A stretch of DNA of 15,646 bases from CAZULF01 sp964621215 (GTDB lineage Bacteria > Pseudomonadota > Gammaproteobacteria > UBA1113), in NCBI GenBank assembly GCA_964621215.1, contig CAZULF010000048.1:1-15646 (forward strand). Direction: 5' to 3'. Both the position numbers and the translations under genes were made by a program. Positions 6,574-13,257 of the stretch are shown one piece after another. The notes under the pieces are model-generated. The model was not told the origin of the DNA. It did not search any database and saw only the letters and a list, made by a program, of their open reading frames with translations. Positions within the stretch are counted from its first letter, which is position 1; each line of letters begins with the position of its first letter.

Positions 6574-7175
6574 TTGACGTGCAACATCAAATTAAACAGT
6601 TAAACATGCCTATTTTCACAACCAACGATTTGGCTACTACGCTGAACATTACCACCAGCCATGCAAGCCATATATTAGCTCGATTGATGGCTGCGCAGTT
6701 TTTAAGTCGTTTAGGTAAAGGGCTTTGGTGTGTAACCGAAGATGTTGAACCGTTAAAGCTACCAGAATATTTGACCGCGCCTTTTCCTAGTTATATCTCA
6801 TTACAATCTGCATTATATTATCATGGAATGATTTCACAAATTCCTGAGGTTATTTATGCTGTTTCATTAGCACGTACAAAAGTGTATACAACCTCATTTG
6901 CAACAATCTCTGTGCATCACATTCCAGCTGTGTTTTTTTGTGATTATACTCTGCAAGGTGATAAACATATTAAATTAGCCACTCCTGAAAAAGCTTTAGT
7001 TGATTTTCTATATTTAAGGCCTGCTAAAAATGCCTTATTCCGCCGTTTACCGGAACTCACTTTACCCTCTACATTTAATAAAAAACATGCGCTAGATTTA
7101 ACGAATAAAATTCCCTCACGCATCAGGCGAACAATGACACAGAGGCTATTGATGAATATCATAGAAAATATCTAA
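6564..7175 (+). CDS. AbiEi-family antitoxin / transcriptional regulator
   Basis: The 203-residue protein begins with a winged helix-turn-helix domain (about residues 8-58: FTTNDLATTLNIT, then HILARLMAAQFLSRLGKGLW). A C-terminal AbiEi-type domain follows, with YISLQSALYYHGMISQIPEV (77-96) and IKLATPEKALVDFLYL (136-151), both conserved landmarks of this antitoxin family. AbiEi proteins bind inverted repeats to repress their operon and neutralise AbiEii without forming a stable complex (type IV toxin-antitoxin). Its ATG lies inside the last codons of the toxin gene (10-base overlap), and the C-terminus is basic (RIRRTMTQR). The only likely promoter is the palindromic one at 5747-5792. Family assignment rests on motif recognition, not a search. 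Confidence 0.83.
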   Translation: MRLIDVQHQIKQLNMPIFTTNDLATTLNITTSHASHILARLMAAQFLSRLGKGLWCVTEDVEPLKLPEYLTAPFPSYISLQSALYYHGMISQIPEVIYAVSLARTKVYTTSFATISVHHIPAVFFCDYTLQGDKHIKLATPEKALVDFLYLRPAKNALFRRLPELTLPSTFNKKHALDLTNKIPSRIRRTMTQRLLMNIIENI

Positions 7176-7260
7176 ATTAACTCCATTTCCCTAATATTCC
7201 GTTAATTTTCACATGATAAAATAGATAAATAATATAAATAAAGCTTAGATAACTATTACT

Positions 7261-8031
7261 ATGGTGAATAAAATGAATAGTCGATTTTTTCAGTTTGTCA
7301 CAAAAATGACAACCAATGTTGGAACTCTTTTTAACCCTCGAATTGGTGCTCAAGTACTTTCACTTCAGCATCTGCAATTTCTTGTGCGTTTAGATGGTCG
7401 TAATCCTCATGATTTAATGCAACAAGGTGGATTTAAATCTCCACTGACACCTTGTCAGGTACCTCATATTAGTCGCGATTGCTTGGAGGGTTATCAGTCT
7501 TATAATCAGCCCAAAATTGGTATCGGTGCTTGTTCTAATTATCCCGCATTAAAAAACGGGTATATGGAAACTCACCCCGATATGGCTAAAAATGGATTTA
7601 TTTATAGTTTTTATGGCGAAGCGGCTTTTATTCCCTCTATTCGAGCTCATACGGGTGCTGAACCTAATGTTCGTGATTATGAGCAAGAGTATCTTATTGT
7701 TCAAGATATCCCGCTTAGCGCGATGTTATCAGCAACAAGTCCGGAACGCCGTGCAGAATTTAATGCGGGTTTGCGTGTTCCAAATGAAATGGCGGAATAT
7801 AACAATGAGTTACCTGATGTTTTCTGTCGTGATGACATTGAAAATCATACTACTGTATTAAGTTGGCTGTTAGAACACAATGCAGAAGTCCCTGCTACGG
7901 CATTGTGTCAAGCTTTATTTAGTCACTCTTCTTCCGAAGTTTTAGCCACCTCTTTTGAGCATAACCCTGGTTTAATTAAAGAGGTTGAGGCATTACTTGC
8001 TCGTAATCCCGGCATTAGCCTAATCAGCTAG
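7261..8031 (+). CDS. Putative mono-ADP-ribosyltransferase related to cholera / heat-labile enterotoxin A subunits
   Basis: In this 256-residue protein LVRLDGRNPHDLMQQGGFKS (41-60) closely parallels the cholera toxin A opening LYRADSRPPDEIKQSGG, with Arg43 and Asp45 in the NAD-binding R-x-D position. Further on, GFIYSF...FIPS (112-126) is followed by YEQEYLIVQDIPLSAML (140-156), matching the toxin's DEQEVSALGGIPYSQI. Glu141-Gln142-Glu143 form the E-x-E catalytic motif. The usual STS motif appears as ACSN (90-93). Such enzymes transfer ADP-ribose from NAD to a protein, often an arginine. No signal peptide, transmembrane segment or B-subunit gene is seen, so an injected effector or intracellular toxin is more likely than a secreted AB toxin. 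The C-terminal 100 residues are unassigned. ATG 7273, preceded by GGTGA, is an alternative start. Confidence 0.72.
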   Translation: MVNKMNSRFFQFVTKMTTNVGTLFNPRIGAQVLSLQHLQFLVRLDGRNPHDLMQQGGFKSPLTPCQVPHISRDCLEGYQSYNQPKIGIGACSNYPALKNGYMETHPDMAKNGFIYSFYGEAAFIPSIRAHTGAEPNVRDYEQEYLIVQDIPLSAMLSATSPERRAEFNAGLRVPNEMAEYNNELPDVFCRDDIENHTTVLSWLLEHNAEVPATALCQALFSHSSSEVLATSFEHNPGLIKEVEALLARNPGISLIS

Positions 8032-9355
8032 GTCTGATTACAGTTTGGACTTCGACTTGGGGTAAAATTGTGGTGGTGTAATCTTTAATATCGACTTGTA
8101 CTCCAACATGATTTTCAGTGCGTAGTAAATTAGGGTTCATCAGATAGACTTGATCATGACGCAATGAAGTATTATTCCCGATCATGGCTTCTACACTGTC
8201 AAACCCTTCTTCATTGCCAGGAAAAGCATTGCTATCTGTTGGATTAAGCACAACCGGATAAAATTCTGAAATTTCTTCTTCACTAAAATGCAGCAAATCG
8301 CGTGATTGCCGTATAACCTTTACCCCGCCATATTCAAACTTTAACATACTCATATCGTAAATCATGGCTAAAATTTCTGAAAAAATGGGGAATTCAACGA
8401 CTGCAATATTAGGATACTCGCCTGTTTCTAATAAATACTTAAAAGCACGTAAAAAATAAGGATAGAGATAATGGCTAATATCATAACGACAATCAATTCG
8501 ACTAAAAAAGCCCATCCCTACTGCTGCTGCTTTAAGCAACGCTGGCTTACCCACCTGTTTAGCATTTTCATTGACTGCAGTTAACAATAAAGCAACATTC
8601 TCAAAAATGTATCGTTCGTAAGCTTGTCCTAAAAATATAACAGCATTATTTTCTGTGTGTGCCGTACTAAAACCTTTTTGGGTGCGTGTAATCAAGGTTG
8701 GCCCCAAAAAAAGCGATGAATCGATGCTGAGATAATTTAAATGTTTATTCACCTCTCGATCACCTAAAGTCTGTTTTGCTGCATCATAGTGCGTGGGAAG
8801 ATCACGATATAAGTGAGCATACGACGGAATATTATCCACTTCTTGTTGTAAAGGATCCAAAGCAAATAACTTATAATGCAAATAAGGCATTTCAAACTGT
8901 GCACCTGCCATAGAAAAAATTCCAACACGAAAAGGATTTTTATAGCGTATTTGTGGATTATTACGTGGATAACCTCCATAAGCGACAGCCCAACTTTGTG
9001 ATGCGATAATTTTTTGTGATGCCGCTAAACGTTCTTCAGGCGATAACCCAAGTGATTCACCCGTTTTTAATTGTGCAAAAAAATCGGGCTCGGAGGGAAA
9101 TGGTTCTCCATTTTGAAAATATCCATCACGATCACCGTTGACGCTAATAGCTGCCGTGTTCTTTAACGTGCGTAATAGAGAAAATGGAGGAAAATATCGA
9201 TTATTAAAATAGACACACGTACTATCTTGGCTTTGACGAAGTTGCTCCGGAGTAAATAATTTATTTAAGCCTCGCCGTTCTAAAAATCCCTGAAAAAATT
9301 CAACTGGCGTTTTTGATACGCTAGGTAAAACTGCACGACGAAAAAAGCTTAACAT
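8024..9355 (-). CDS. Conserved-looking 443-residue protein of unknown function
   Basis: The ATG at 9355 is preceded by GAGAGG. The product begins with a short basic, hydrophobic stretch (MLSFFRRAVLPSV) but no convincing signal peptide. It appears a globular, mixed alpha/beta soluble protein with aromatic-rich segments (for example DISHYLYPYFLRAFKYLL). A distinctive region NPTDSNAFPGNEEGFDSVEA (371-390) followed by MIGNNTSLRH and YLMNPNLL lies near the C-terminus. I do not recognise the family with confidence. The gene converges on the ADP-ribosyltransferase gene and their 3' ends overlap by 8 bases, so each can restrict the other by antisense transcription. A role as a partner, an antagonist or simply another accessory effector cannot be distinguished from sequence. 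Confidence 0.7.
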   Translation of the reverse strand: MLSFFRRAVLPSVSKTPVEFFQGFLERRGLNKLFTPEQLRQSQDSTCVYFNNRYFPPFSLLRTLKNTAAISVNGDRDGYFQNGEPFPSEPDFFAQLKTGESLGLSPEERLAASQKIIASQSWAVAYGGYPRNNPQIRYKNPFRVGIFSMAGAQFEMPYLHYKLFALDPLQQEVDNIPSYAHLYRDLPTHYDAAKQTLGDREVNKHLNYLSIDSSLFLGPTLITRTQKGFSTAHTENNAVIFLGQAYERYIFENVALLLTAVNENAKQVGKPALLKAAAVGMGFFSRIDCRYDISHYLYPYFLRAFKYLLETGEYPNIAVVEFPIFSEILAMIYDMSMLKFEYGGVKVIRQSRDLLHFSEEEISEFYPVVLNPTDSNAFPGNEEGFDSVEAMIGNNTSLRHDQVYLMNPNLLRTENHVGVQVDIKDYTTTILPQVEVQTVIRPS

Positions 9356-9489
9356 GACGACCTCTCACCTCTTGTTATATCATTCTTTAATTATATACAA
9401 AAAACACCGGTTTCGTTTTTTTGTTTTTTATTTATTCTGAGATCACAATTTTTTTATATAATAGAATCAATCAATTAAATTCAAAGCCC

Positions 9490-9549
9490 CCAAATACAGG
9501 ATTAATTTTATCACATTTTGCTTGCAATTTAATCTGTATTTGGTAAAAT
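9490..9549 (+). promoter_or_regulatory. Inverted repeat overlapping the predicted promoter of the 131-residue protein gene
   Basis: CCAAATACAG-G-ATTAA (9490-9505) is complementary to TTAAT-CTGTATTTGG (9529-9543), giving 15 base pairs with one bulged G around a 23-base spacer. TTGCAA (9522-9527) and TAAAAT (9544-9549), 16 bases apart, form a reasonable sigma-70 promoter. Its spacer coincides with the right arm of the repeat. The site lies in the 242-base divergent gap between the 8024-9355 (-) and 9598-9993 (+) genes and could be an operator for one or both. The remainder of the gap is AT-rich with no clear minus-strand promoter. Confidence 0.5.
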
Positions 9550-9597
9550 TTTAACCTCACCCATAAAATGAAAGCTTAATTAAAAAGGAGATGAGCA

Positions 9598-9993
9598 GTG
9601 AGGTCTTCCAGATTGTCTAAAAGCTATCGGCCATTAACCTCCTCCTTCGTAGGGATGCCATCTACACGTTATGCATCAACGACAACAAAAACTCGTAAAA
9701 TAGCTGATGTGATTGAAGAATTAAACGCCGAAAAACAACAGAAAGGCCCTATCCTGTTCGCTGAAGGTCTCAAGCAAGAAAAAACACAATTAGCCAGGTT
9801 AGAACAACAACGGCTAAATCAAGGTAGAGAATCTGCAGAAAAGTTAATTCAACGTTCCCAACAAGGTTATGATATCAGCGGATTGTTTTTCTTTAATCTA
9901 CGGGAAGATCTACTGGAAAAGCTGGATCCAGCGATTTCCGACCAAATAGACACATTAAGAGCAAGACAAGCTGCTAGCAAGCAAATGTCGTAA
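9598..9993 (+). CDS. Small protein of unknown function: basic Ser/Thr/Arg-rich N-terminus, helical body
   Basis: The GTG start at 9598 has a perfect AAGGAG seven bases upstream and encodes 131 residues. Residues 1-36 contain many Arg, Ser and Thr and no acidic residue (MRSSRLSKSYRPLTSS...TRYASTTTKTRK), which resembles a mitochondrial presequence. From about 37 to 125 the protein is charged and predicted helical (EELNAEKQQKG, ARLEQQRLNQGRESAEKLIQ), possibly coiled coil, with a short hydrophobic FFFN patch near residue 98. No domain family was recognised. A plausible promoter with an inverted repeat precedes it. Its position in the accessory region next to effector-like genes makes an effector role possible, but this is inference only. 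Confidence 0.65.
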   Translation: MRSSRLSKSYRPLTSSFVGMPSTRYASTTTKTRKIADVIEELNAEKQQKGPILFAEGLKQEKTQLARLEQQRLNQGRESAEKLIQRSQQGYDISGLFFFNLREDLLEKLDPAISDQIDTLRARQAASKQMS

Positions 9994-10010
9994 ACCTTTT
10001 TTCATCTTCC

Positions 10011-11108
10011 TCATCCTATCATTTCAGCAATAATGGTTGCCGCTGCTTTGAGCGTTTTATCCGGCTCGTGCATGAAATCCCCTTTATCACGATATGAAAC
10101 AAACGGAGCGACTTCCATTAAATCTGCGCCGGTAAGAGGAAAGGCTGCTTTTAATGCTTTAATCATTAGCACCGCTTGCGATAAGGTTAAACCATCCGAT
10201 TCGGGTGTGCCGGTGGCGCTGGCTTCGTTTGCATCTAATGCGTCAATATCAAAAGTGATATAAATCTCATCGATCTTTTGACGTCGCAAATGTGCAATCA
10301 CTTCGGCGATCACCGCTTCGGCACCATTTTCTTGTATTTCATGTGCCCAAAATTGACGAATATCATAGGTGCTTTCCCAATGCATACGCATACGGCCGCT
10401 GGATCGGATGCCGATTTGCACTAAATCCGCTGGGGCCGTTAAATACGGTAAAATATGGTAAGTCCATGAACCAAAGCAAATGGGAATACCTAAACGTTCA
10501 GGCATCATATCGGTGTGTGCATCAAAATGAATGACGGCTGCCCTACGACCTTGTTGCTTTTTATGTTGTAAGTAACTGAGTAATAAGGGATAACTGCAAG
10601 AGTGATCGCCACCTAATCCTAATAAAAAACGATCGGGTAATGCGGCATAGAAACGTTCTGCCACTTCCAACGCCATAGACAACGGACTGACTGCACGCTT
10701 TGTATTAATATCATCATACATCGCTTTGCGACAACTATTGATGATGTCTTCATTCAAATATTCATCGAGTAGCAATTGTGGATTCACTCGCACATCGCCT
10801 AACTCTGTTACGTTTACATTGGGATAATGTTGATATAATACATTGCGCACAAACAAGGGACCCCAATTAGCGCCACGCATAATGCCACCGCCAGTATCCG
10901 AGCAAAGGCCCAAAATAACTGCGCCGTTTTGTTCTGAAAGCGTTAGTAAACTCTCACGCCATGCGACATCTGCCTCAGCATCAATCGCGTGATATAAACG
11001 TTGCTGTAATTGATTTCTACGTTCCCGTGCGGCATGCACCGTAAATACCCCACTACCCGGAGGGCATAGGTAAGGCAGAATTTCAGTGAGGCATTGGTTC
11101 CATTGCAT
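10011..11108 (-). CDS. Ureohydrolase (arginase / agmatinase / formimidoylglutamase family)
   Basis: All manganese-binding motifs of the family are present, numbered from ATG 11108: GGDHS with His169, HFDAHTD with Asp196, His198 and Asp200, and FDIDALD with Asp287 and Asp289. TGTPESDGL and a late EVAP complete the pattern. These binuclear Mn enzymes hydrolyse guanidino or formimino compounds (arginine, agmatine, guanidinobutyrate, formimidoylglutamate), releasing urea or formamide. The exact substrate cannot be read from the motifs. At 365 residues the protein is longer than classical arginases (about 300), with extra sequence at the N-terminus. ATG 11108 has GGAG five bases upstream and is preferred over ATG 11129, which lacks a site. 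It lies 246 bases downstream of astD on the same strand, suggesting arginine-type catabolism. Confidence 0.88.
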   Translation of the reverse strand: MQWNQCLTEILPYLCPPGSGVFTVHAARERRNQLQQRLYHAIDAEADVAWRESLLTLSEQNGAVILGLCSDTGGGIMRGANWGPLFVRNVLYQHYPNVNVTELGDVRVNPQLLLDEYLNEDIINSCRKAMYDDINTKRAVSPLSMALEVAERFYAALPDRFLLGLGGDHSCSYPLLLSYLQHKKQQGRRAAVIHFDAHTDMMPERLGIPICFGSWTYHILPYLTAPADLVQIGIRSSGRMRMHWESTYDIRQFWAHEIQENGAEAVIAEVIAHLRRQKIDEIYITFDIDALDANEASATGTPESDGLTLSQAVLMIKALKAAFPLTGADLMEVAPFVSYRDKGDFMHEPDKTLKAAATIIAEMIG

Positions 11109-11128
11109 AGTGGCTCCATGATATTCCA

Positions 11129-11158
11129 TTGGCTTTTAAGGCTAGATATGGGTATAAT
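11129..11158 (+). promoter_or_regulatory. Possible plus-strand promoter within the astD-ureohydrolase gap
   Basis: TTGGCT (11129-11134), 18 bases, then a perfect TATAAT (11153-11158). The -35 matches consensus at four positions. It points toward the small ORF at 11224-11340. It may be fortuitous in AT-rich sequence. Confidence 0.3.
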
Positions 11159-11223
11159 TCGAACAGCCTCATGCTTTCTTTACTATAAATTAAAACTCAT
11201 TAACATCGTTCAGAGGATATTAT

Positions 11224-11340
11224 ATGTCAATCACCGTGACTTGTCTCGACAAGGTAATAAAGCAGTTTTTTCCTTCCACACAAAGCTTATCTAGCATAAC
11301 GACTAATCAGGGCATGATCATAAGCCAGATAAATGGGTAA
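11224..11340 (+). CDS. Possible small ORF (38 residues), antisense side of the astD-ureohydrolase gap
   Basis: ATG 11224 is preceded by CAGAGGA with about 7 bases spacing and encodes MSITVTCLDKVIKQFFPSTQ followed by a short polar tail, ending at TAA 11340. A TATAAT-containing promoter candidate lies 66 bases upstream. It runs opposite to the flanking genes and fills most of their gap. No family was recognised, and a short open frame with a Shine-Dalgarno site can occur by chance, so this is a weak call. An inverted repeat CTTGTC-TC-GACAAG (11240-11253) lies inside it. Confidence 0.28.
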   Translation: MSITVTCLDKVIKQFFPSTQSLSSITTNQGMIISQING

Positions 11341-11354
11341 TTCGTGAATTGCTC

Positions 11355-12812
11355 CTACGATAATCCTGGTGTGATCTTCTCCGGCATCATTAACTCTGTG
11401 GCAGTAGTACTGGCAACAGGATATGCACAATAATCCGCAGCATAGTATGCGCTGGGGCGGTGGTTGCCGCTGAGGCCGATGCCACCAAACGGGGCGGTGC
11501 TGCTAGCGCCGGTGGTAGGTCGATTCCAGCTAATAACGCCCGCACGAATAGTATTGGCGAACTTCGAGTAATACTTTTCATCATCACTCAGCAATCCCGC
11601 TGATAAACCAAATTGTGTGGCATTGGCTTCGGATAATGCCGCGATGAAATCCGGTACGCGAATCACTTGCAATAATGGACCAAAAAATTCTTTATCTGGG
11701 CGTTCGGTAGCCTTCGTCACATCAACTAATCCTGGTGTTAAAAAGCCGGTGCTTTCTTTAATGTGTTGCATCGGTTGTAATAATTGAGCGCCGTGTTGAA
11801 CAAAATCATGTTGTGCAGCTAATAATTGTTGTGCTGTAGCTGCAGTAATCACCGGCCCCATAAATGGTTCGGGTGTTTGACGCCAATCACCAACGTGAAT
11901 TTGCTTTATGCTTTGTTGCAATGCTTCTAAAAAATCTTTGCCATTAACATCATCAGCAATAATTAATCGACGTGCACAAGTACAACGTTGCCCTGCAGTG
12001 ATGTAGGCAGATTGAATAGTGTAATACACGGCAGCTTGAATATCTTTGACATCCCATACAATTAAGGGATTGTTGCCGCCCATTTCTAATGCCAACATTT
12101 TTTCAGGTTTTCCAGCATAATAGTGATGTAATTGTTGTCCGGTATGATAACTACCAGTAAATAAAATCCCATCGATATTGTCATGCTGTGTTAACTGGCG
12201 CCCCACTTCGCCTCCACCTAATACTACATTTAACACGCCATCGGGTAATCCTGCCGCTTGCCACGCCTCCACCATCGCAATCGCAATGCGTGGTGTATAT
12301 TCGCTGGGTTTGAATACCACCGTGTTGCCCGCGAGCAAAGCAGGAACGATATGGCCATTCGGTAAATGCGCCGGAAAATTAAAAGGGCCTAAAACAGCAA
12401 ATACACCGAGAGGACGATGATGTGTAGTTAGTGTTATGCCGACTGAGGGAGTTGATTGCTGGGTGCCCGTTCGAGCTTGATAAGCACCGATAGAAATCGC
12501 TACTTTGTTAATCATGGCCGTGATTTCAGTTTGTGCATCCCACAACGGTTTACCGGTTTCTTCAGAAATAATTGTAGCTAATGCGGTTTGACGTTGTTGC
12601 AACTCATTAGCGTATTGTTGTAATACTTCAATACGTGATTCTAATGATAAAGCTGACCAATAGGTAAGGGCATTACGAGCAGAACTGATCGCTGTGTGGA
12701 TTTGTTTTGCCTCAGCCGCATGGTATTGCCAACCGATATTTCCGGTTGTGGGATCGTGTGTTACTAATGCTTCACCTTTACCTTCAATCCATTGACCGTT
12801 GATGTATAACAT
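11355..12812 (-). CDS. astD: N-succinylglutamate 5-semialdehyde dehydrogenase
   Basis: The 485-residue protein aligns throughout with E. coli AstD (492 residues). Landmarks are LYINGQWIEG at the start, the FNFP loop with Asn145, GNTVVFKPSE (162-171) for the cofactor, FTGS (218-221), the general base Glu243 in LALEMGGNNP, and the nucleophile Cys277 in GQRCTCARR. The C-terminus is typical (TAPFGGIGLSGNHRPSAYYAADYC). The enzyme oxidises N-succinylglutamate semialdehyde with NAD in the arginine succinyltransferase pathway. ATG 12812 has AAGGA eight bases upstream; the open frame continues further upstream only by reading through repeat DNA and the N-gap. The rest of the ast pathway is not adjacent here, so pathway completeness is unknown. 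The ureohydrolase downstream is the only visible partner. Confidence 0.95.
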   Translation of the reverse strand: MLYINGQWIEGKGEALVTHDPTTGNIGWQYHAAEAKQIHTAISSARNALTYWSALSLESRIEVLQQYANELQQRQTALATIISEETGKPLWDAQTEITAMINKVAISIGAYQARTGTQQSTPSVGITLTTHHRPLGVFAVLGPFNFPAHLPNGHIVPALLAGNTVVFKPSEYTPRIAIAMVEAWQAAGLPDGVLNVVLGGGEVGRQLTQHDNIDGILFTGSYHTGQQLHHYYAGKPEKMLALEMGGNNPLIVWDVKDIQAAVYYTIQSAYITAGQRCTCARRLIIADDVNGKDFLEALQQSIKQIHVGDWRQTPEPFMGPVITAATAQQLLAAQHDFVQHGAQLLQPMQHIKESTGFLTPGLVDVTKATERPDKEFFGPLLQVIRVPDFIAALSEANATQFGLSAGLLSDDEKYYSKFANTIRAGVISWNRPTTGASSTAPFGGIGLSGNHRPSAYYAADYCAYPVASTTATELMMPEKITPGLS

Positions 12813-12857
12813 AGTAAGTTCCTTGATGTGTGCTTCGCCTTCGATTTCCACAACCAC

Positions 12858-12990
12858 GTGGTCCCGCGGCGTGTGACCCGGGTACAGAACACAACCCCAC
12901 CACCAGGGTCCCCCGCCCAAACCCCCGGCCCCCCCATACTGGNNNNNNNNNNGACACGACCTGGATCCCGCGGACAAGCCGCGGGACGAC
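12858..12990. repeat. Second palindromic element related to 5543-5634, broken by the assembly gap
   Basis: GTGGTCCCGCGG (12858-12869) and GGGTACAGAACACAACC resemble the reverse complement of the left part of the 5543-5634 element. CTGGATCCCGCGGACAAGCC (12961-12980) plus GCGGGACGAC (to 12990) closely match its right part, with a clean hairpin CCCGCGG-ACAAG-CCGCGGG. The middle is interrupted by ten Ns and an unusually C-rich, probably error-containing stretch (12900-12942). Whether this is one element or two in tandem cannot be decided. Confidence 0.65.
12943..12952. other. Assembly gap (10 Ns) of unknown true size
   Basis: Ten undetermined bases sit inside the palindromic repeat upstream of astD. 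The preceding bases 12900-12942 are dominated by C runs unlike anything else in the window, which suggests low-quality sequence at a hairpin-blocked read end. Any reading frame crossing this point is unreliable. The astD start at 12812 is unaffected. Confidence 0.95.
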
Positions 12991-13044
12991 AATACTTGAG
13001 GGAGTGGAATAGATACCATACCAGATTATTGAAGAAGAGGTAAT

Positions 13045-13117
13045 ACTTGCGACTCGAAGCCTTGTATTGCAGGGAGTGAGCGATTTATCCACGCAACACA
13101 TCGGCTTCGGCGCAAGT
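13045..13117. other. 73-nt hairpin-forming element upstream of astD
   Basis: ACTTGCG (13045-13051) and CGAAGCC (13055-13061) pair with GGCTTCG (13103-13109) and CGCAAGT (13111-13117). This makes a 14-bp stem with a small internal loop, and TTGC (13067-13070)/GCAA (13093-13096) can nest inside. There is no T-run. It lies about 230 bases upstream of the astD start, on the far side of the repeat. It might be a structured leader RNA, an operator or a further small repeat; nothing decides between these. Confidence 0.4.
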
Positions 13118-13187
13118 AATCAATAAATTATTTGCCCTACCGATTTTTTGAGTTGTGGTGTCAATCGGTAGCACAATAACATTGACC

Positions 13188-13210
13188 TAATGACATCAAT
13201 CATGTCATTA
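13188..13210. promoter_or_regulatory. Small palindrome in the gene-free stretch 12813-13257
   Basis: TAATGACAT (13188-13196) and ATGTCATTA (13202-13210) form a 9-bp inverted repeat around five bases. A TTGACC lies just to the left (13182-13187). It could be an operator. The surrounding 13118-13257 stretch is AT-rich and holds one more weak inverted repeat, ACCGATT (13139-13145)/AATCGGT (13163-13169). No gene was seen between 12813 and 13257. Confidence 0.35.
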
Positions 13211-13257
13211 AATTTTATACTTATAGTTATCGTCTTCTTTTTTGTTATAGTAGCCTG

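Noticed and set aside
7175..7207. Intrinsic terminator after the AbiE operon (AATTAAC / GTTAATT)
   Set aside because: The stem is only seven AT-rich pairs, the loop is 19 bases, and no proper T-run follows.
8163..8246. Macrodomain (ADP-ribose hydrolase) reading of the NPTDSNAFPGNE region, making a DarTG-like pair
   Set aside because: The resemblance is superficial; the usual N-x-N and glycine-rich loop pattern of macrodomains was not found.
9490..9543. LexA-type SOS box suggested by the ATACAG / CTGTAT half-sites
   Set aside because: The half-sites are far too widely separated for a LexA box.
11268..11353. Minus-strand open stretch IHELPIYLAYDHALISRYAR after astD
   Set aside because: It looks protein-like but has no usable start codon and is only about 25 codons long; possibly a gene remnant, not supportable.
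12813..13019. N-terminal extension of the astD open frame to 13019
   Set aside because: It reads through the N-gap and repeat DNA; ATG 12812 has a ribosome-binding site and matches the AstD N-terminus.
12784..13101. Minus-strand open frame of 105 codons and plus-strand frames across the N-gap
   Set aside because: They depend on undetermined bases and repeat-derived codons; no protein family resemblance.
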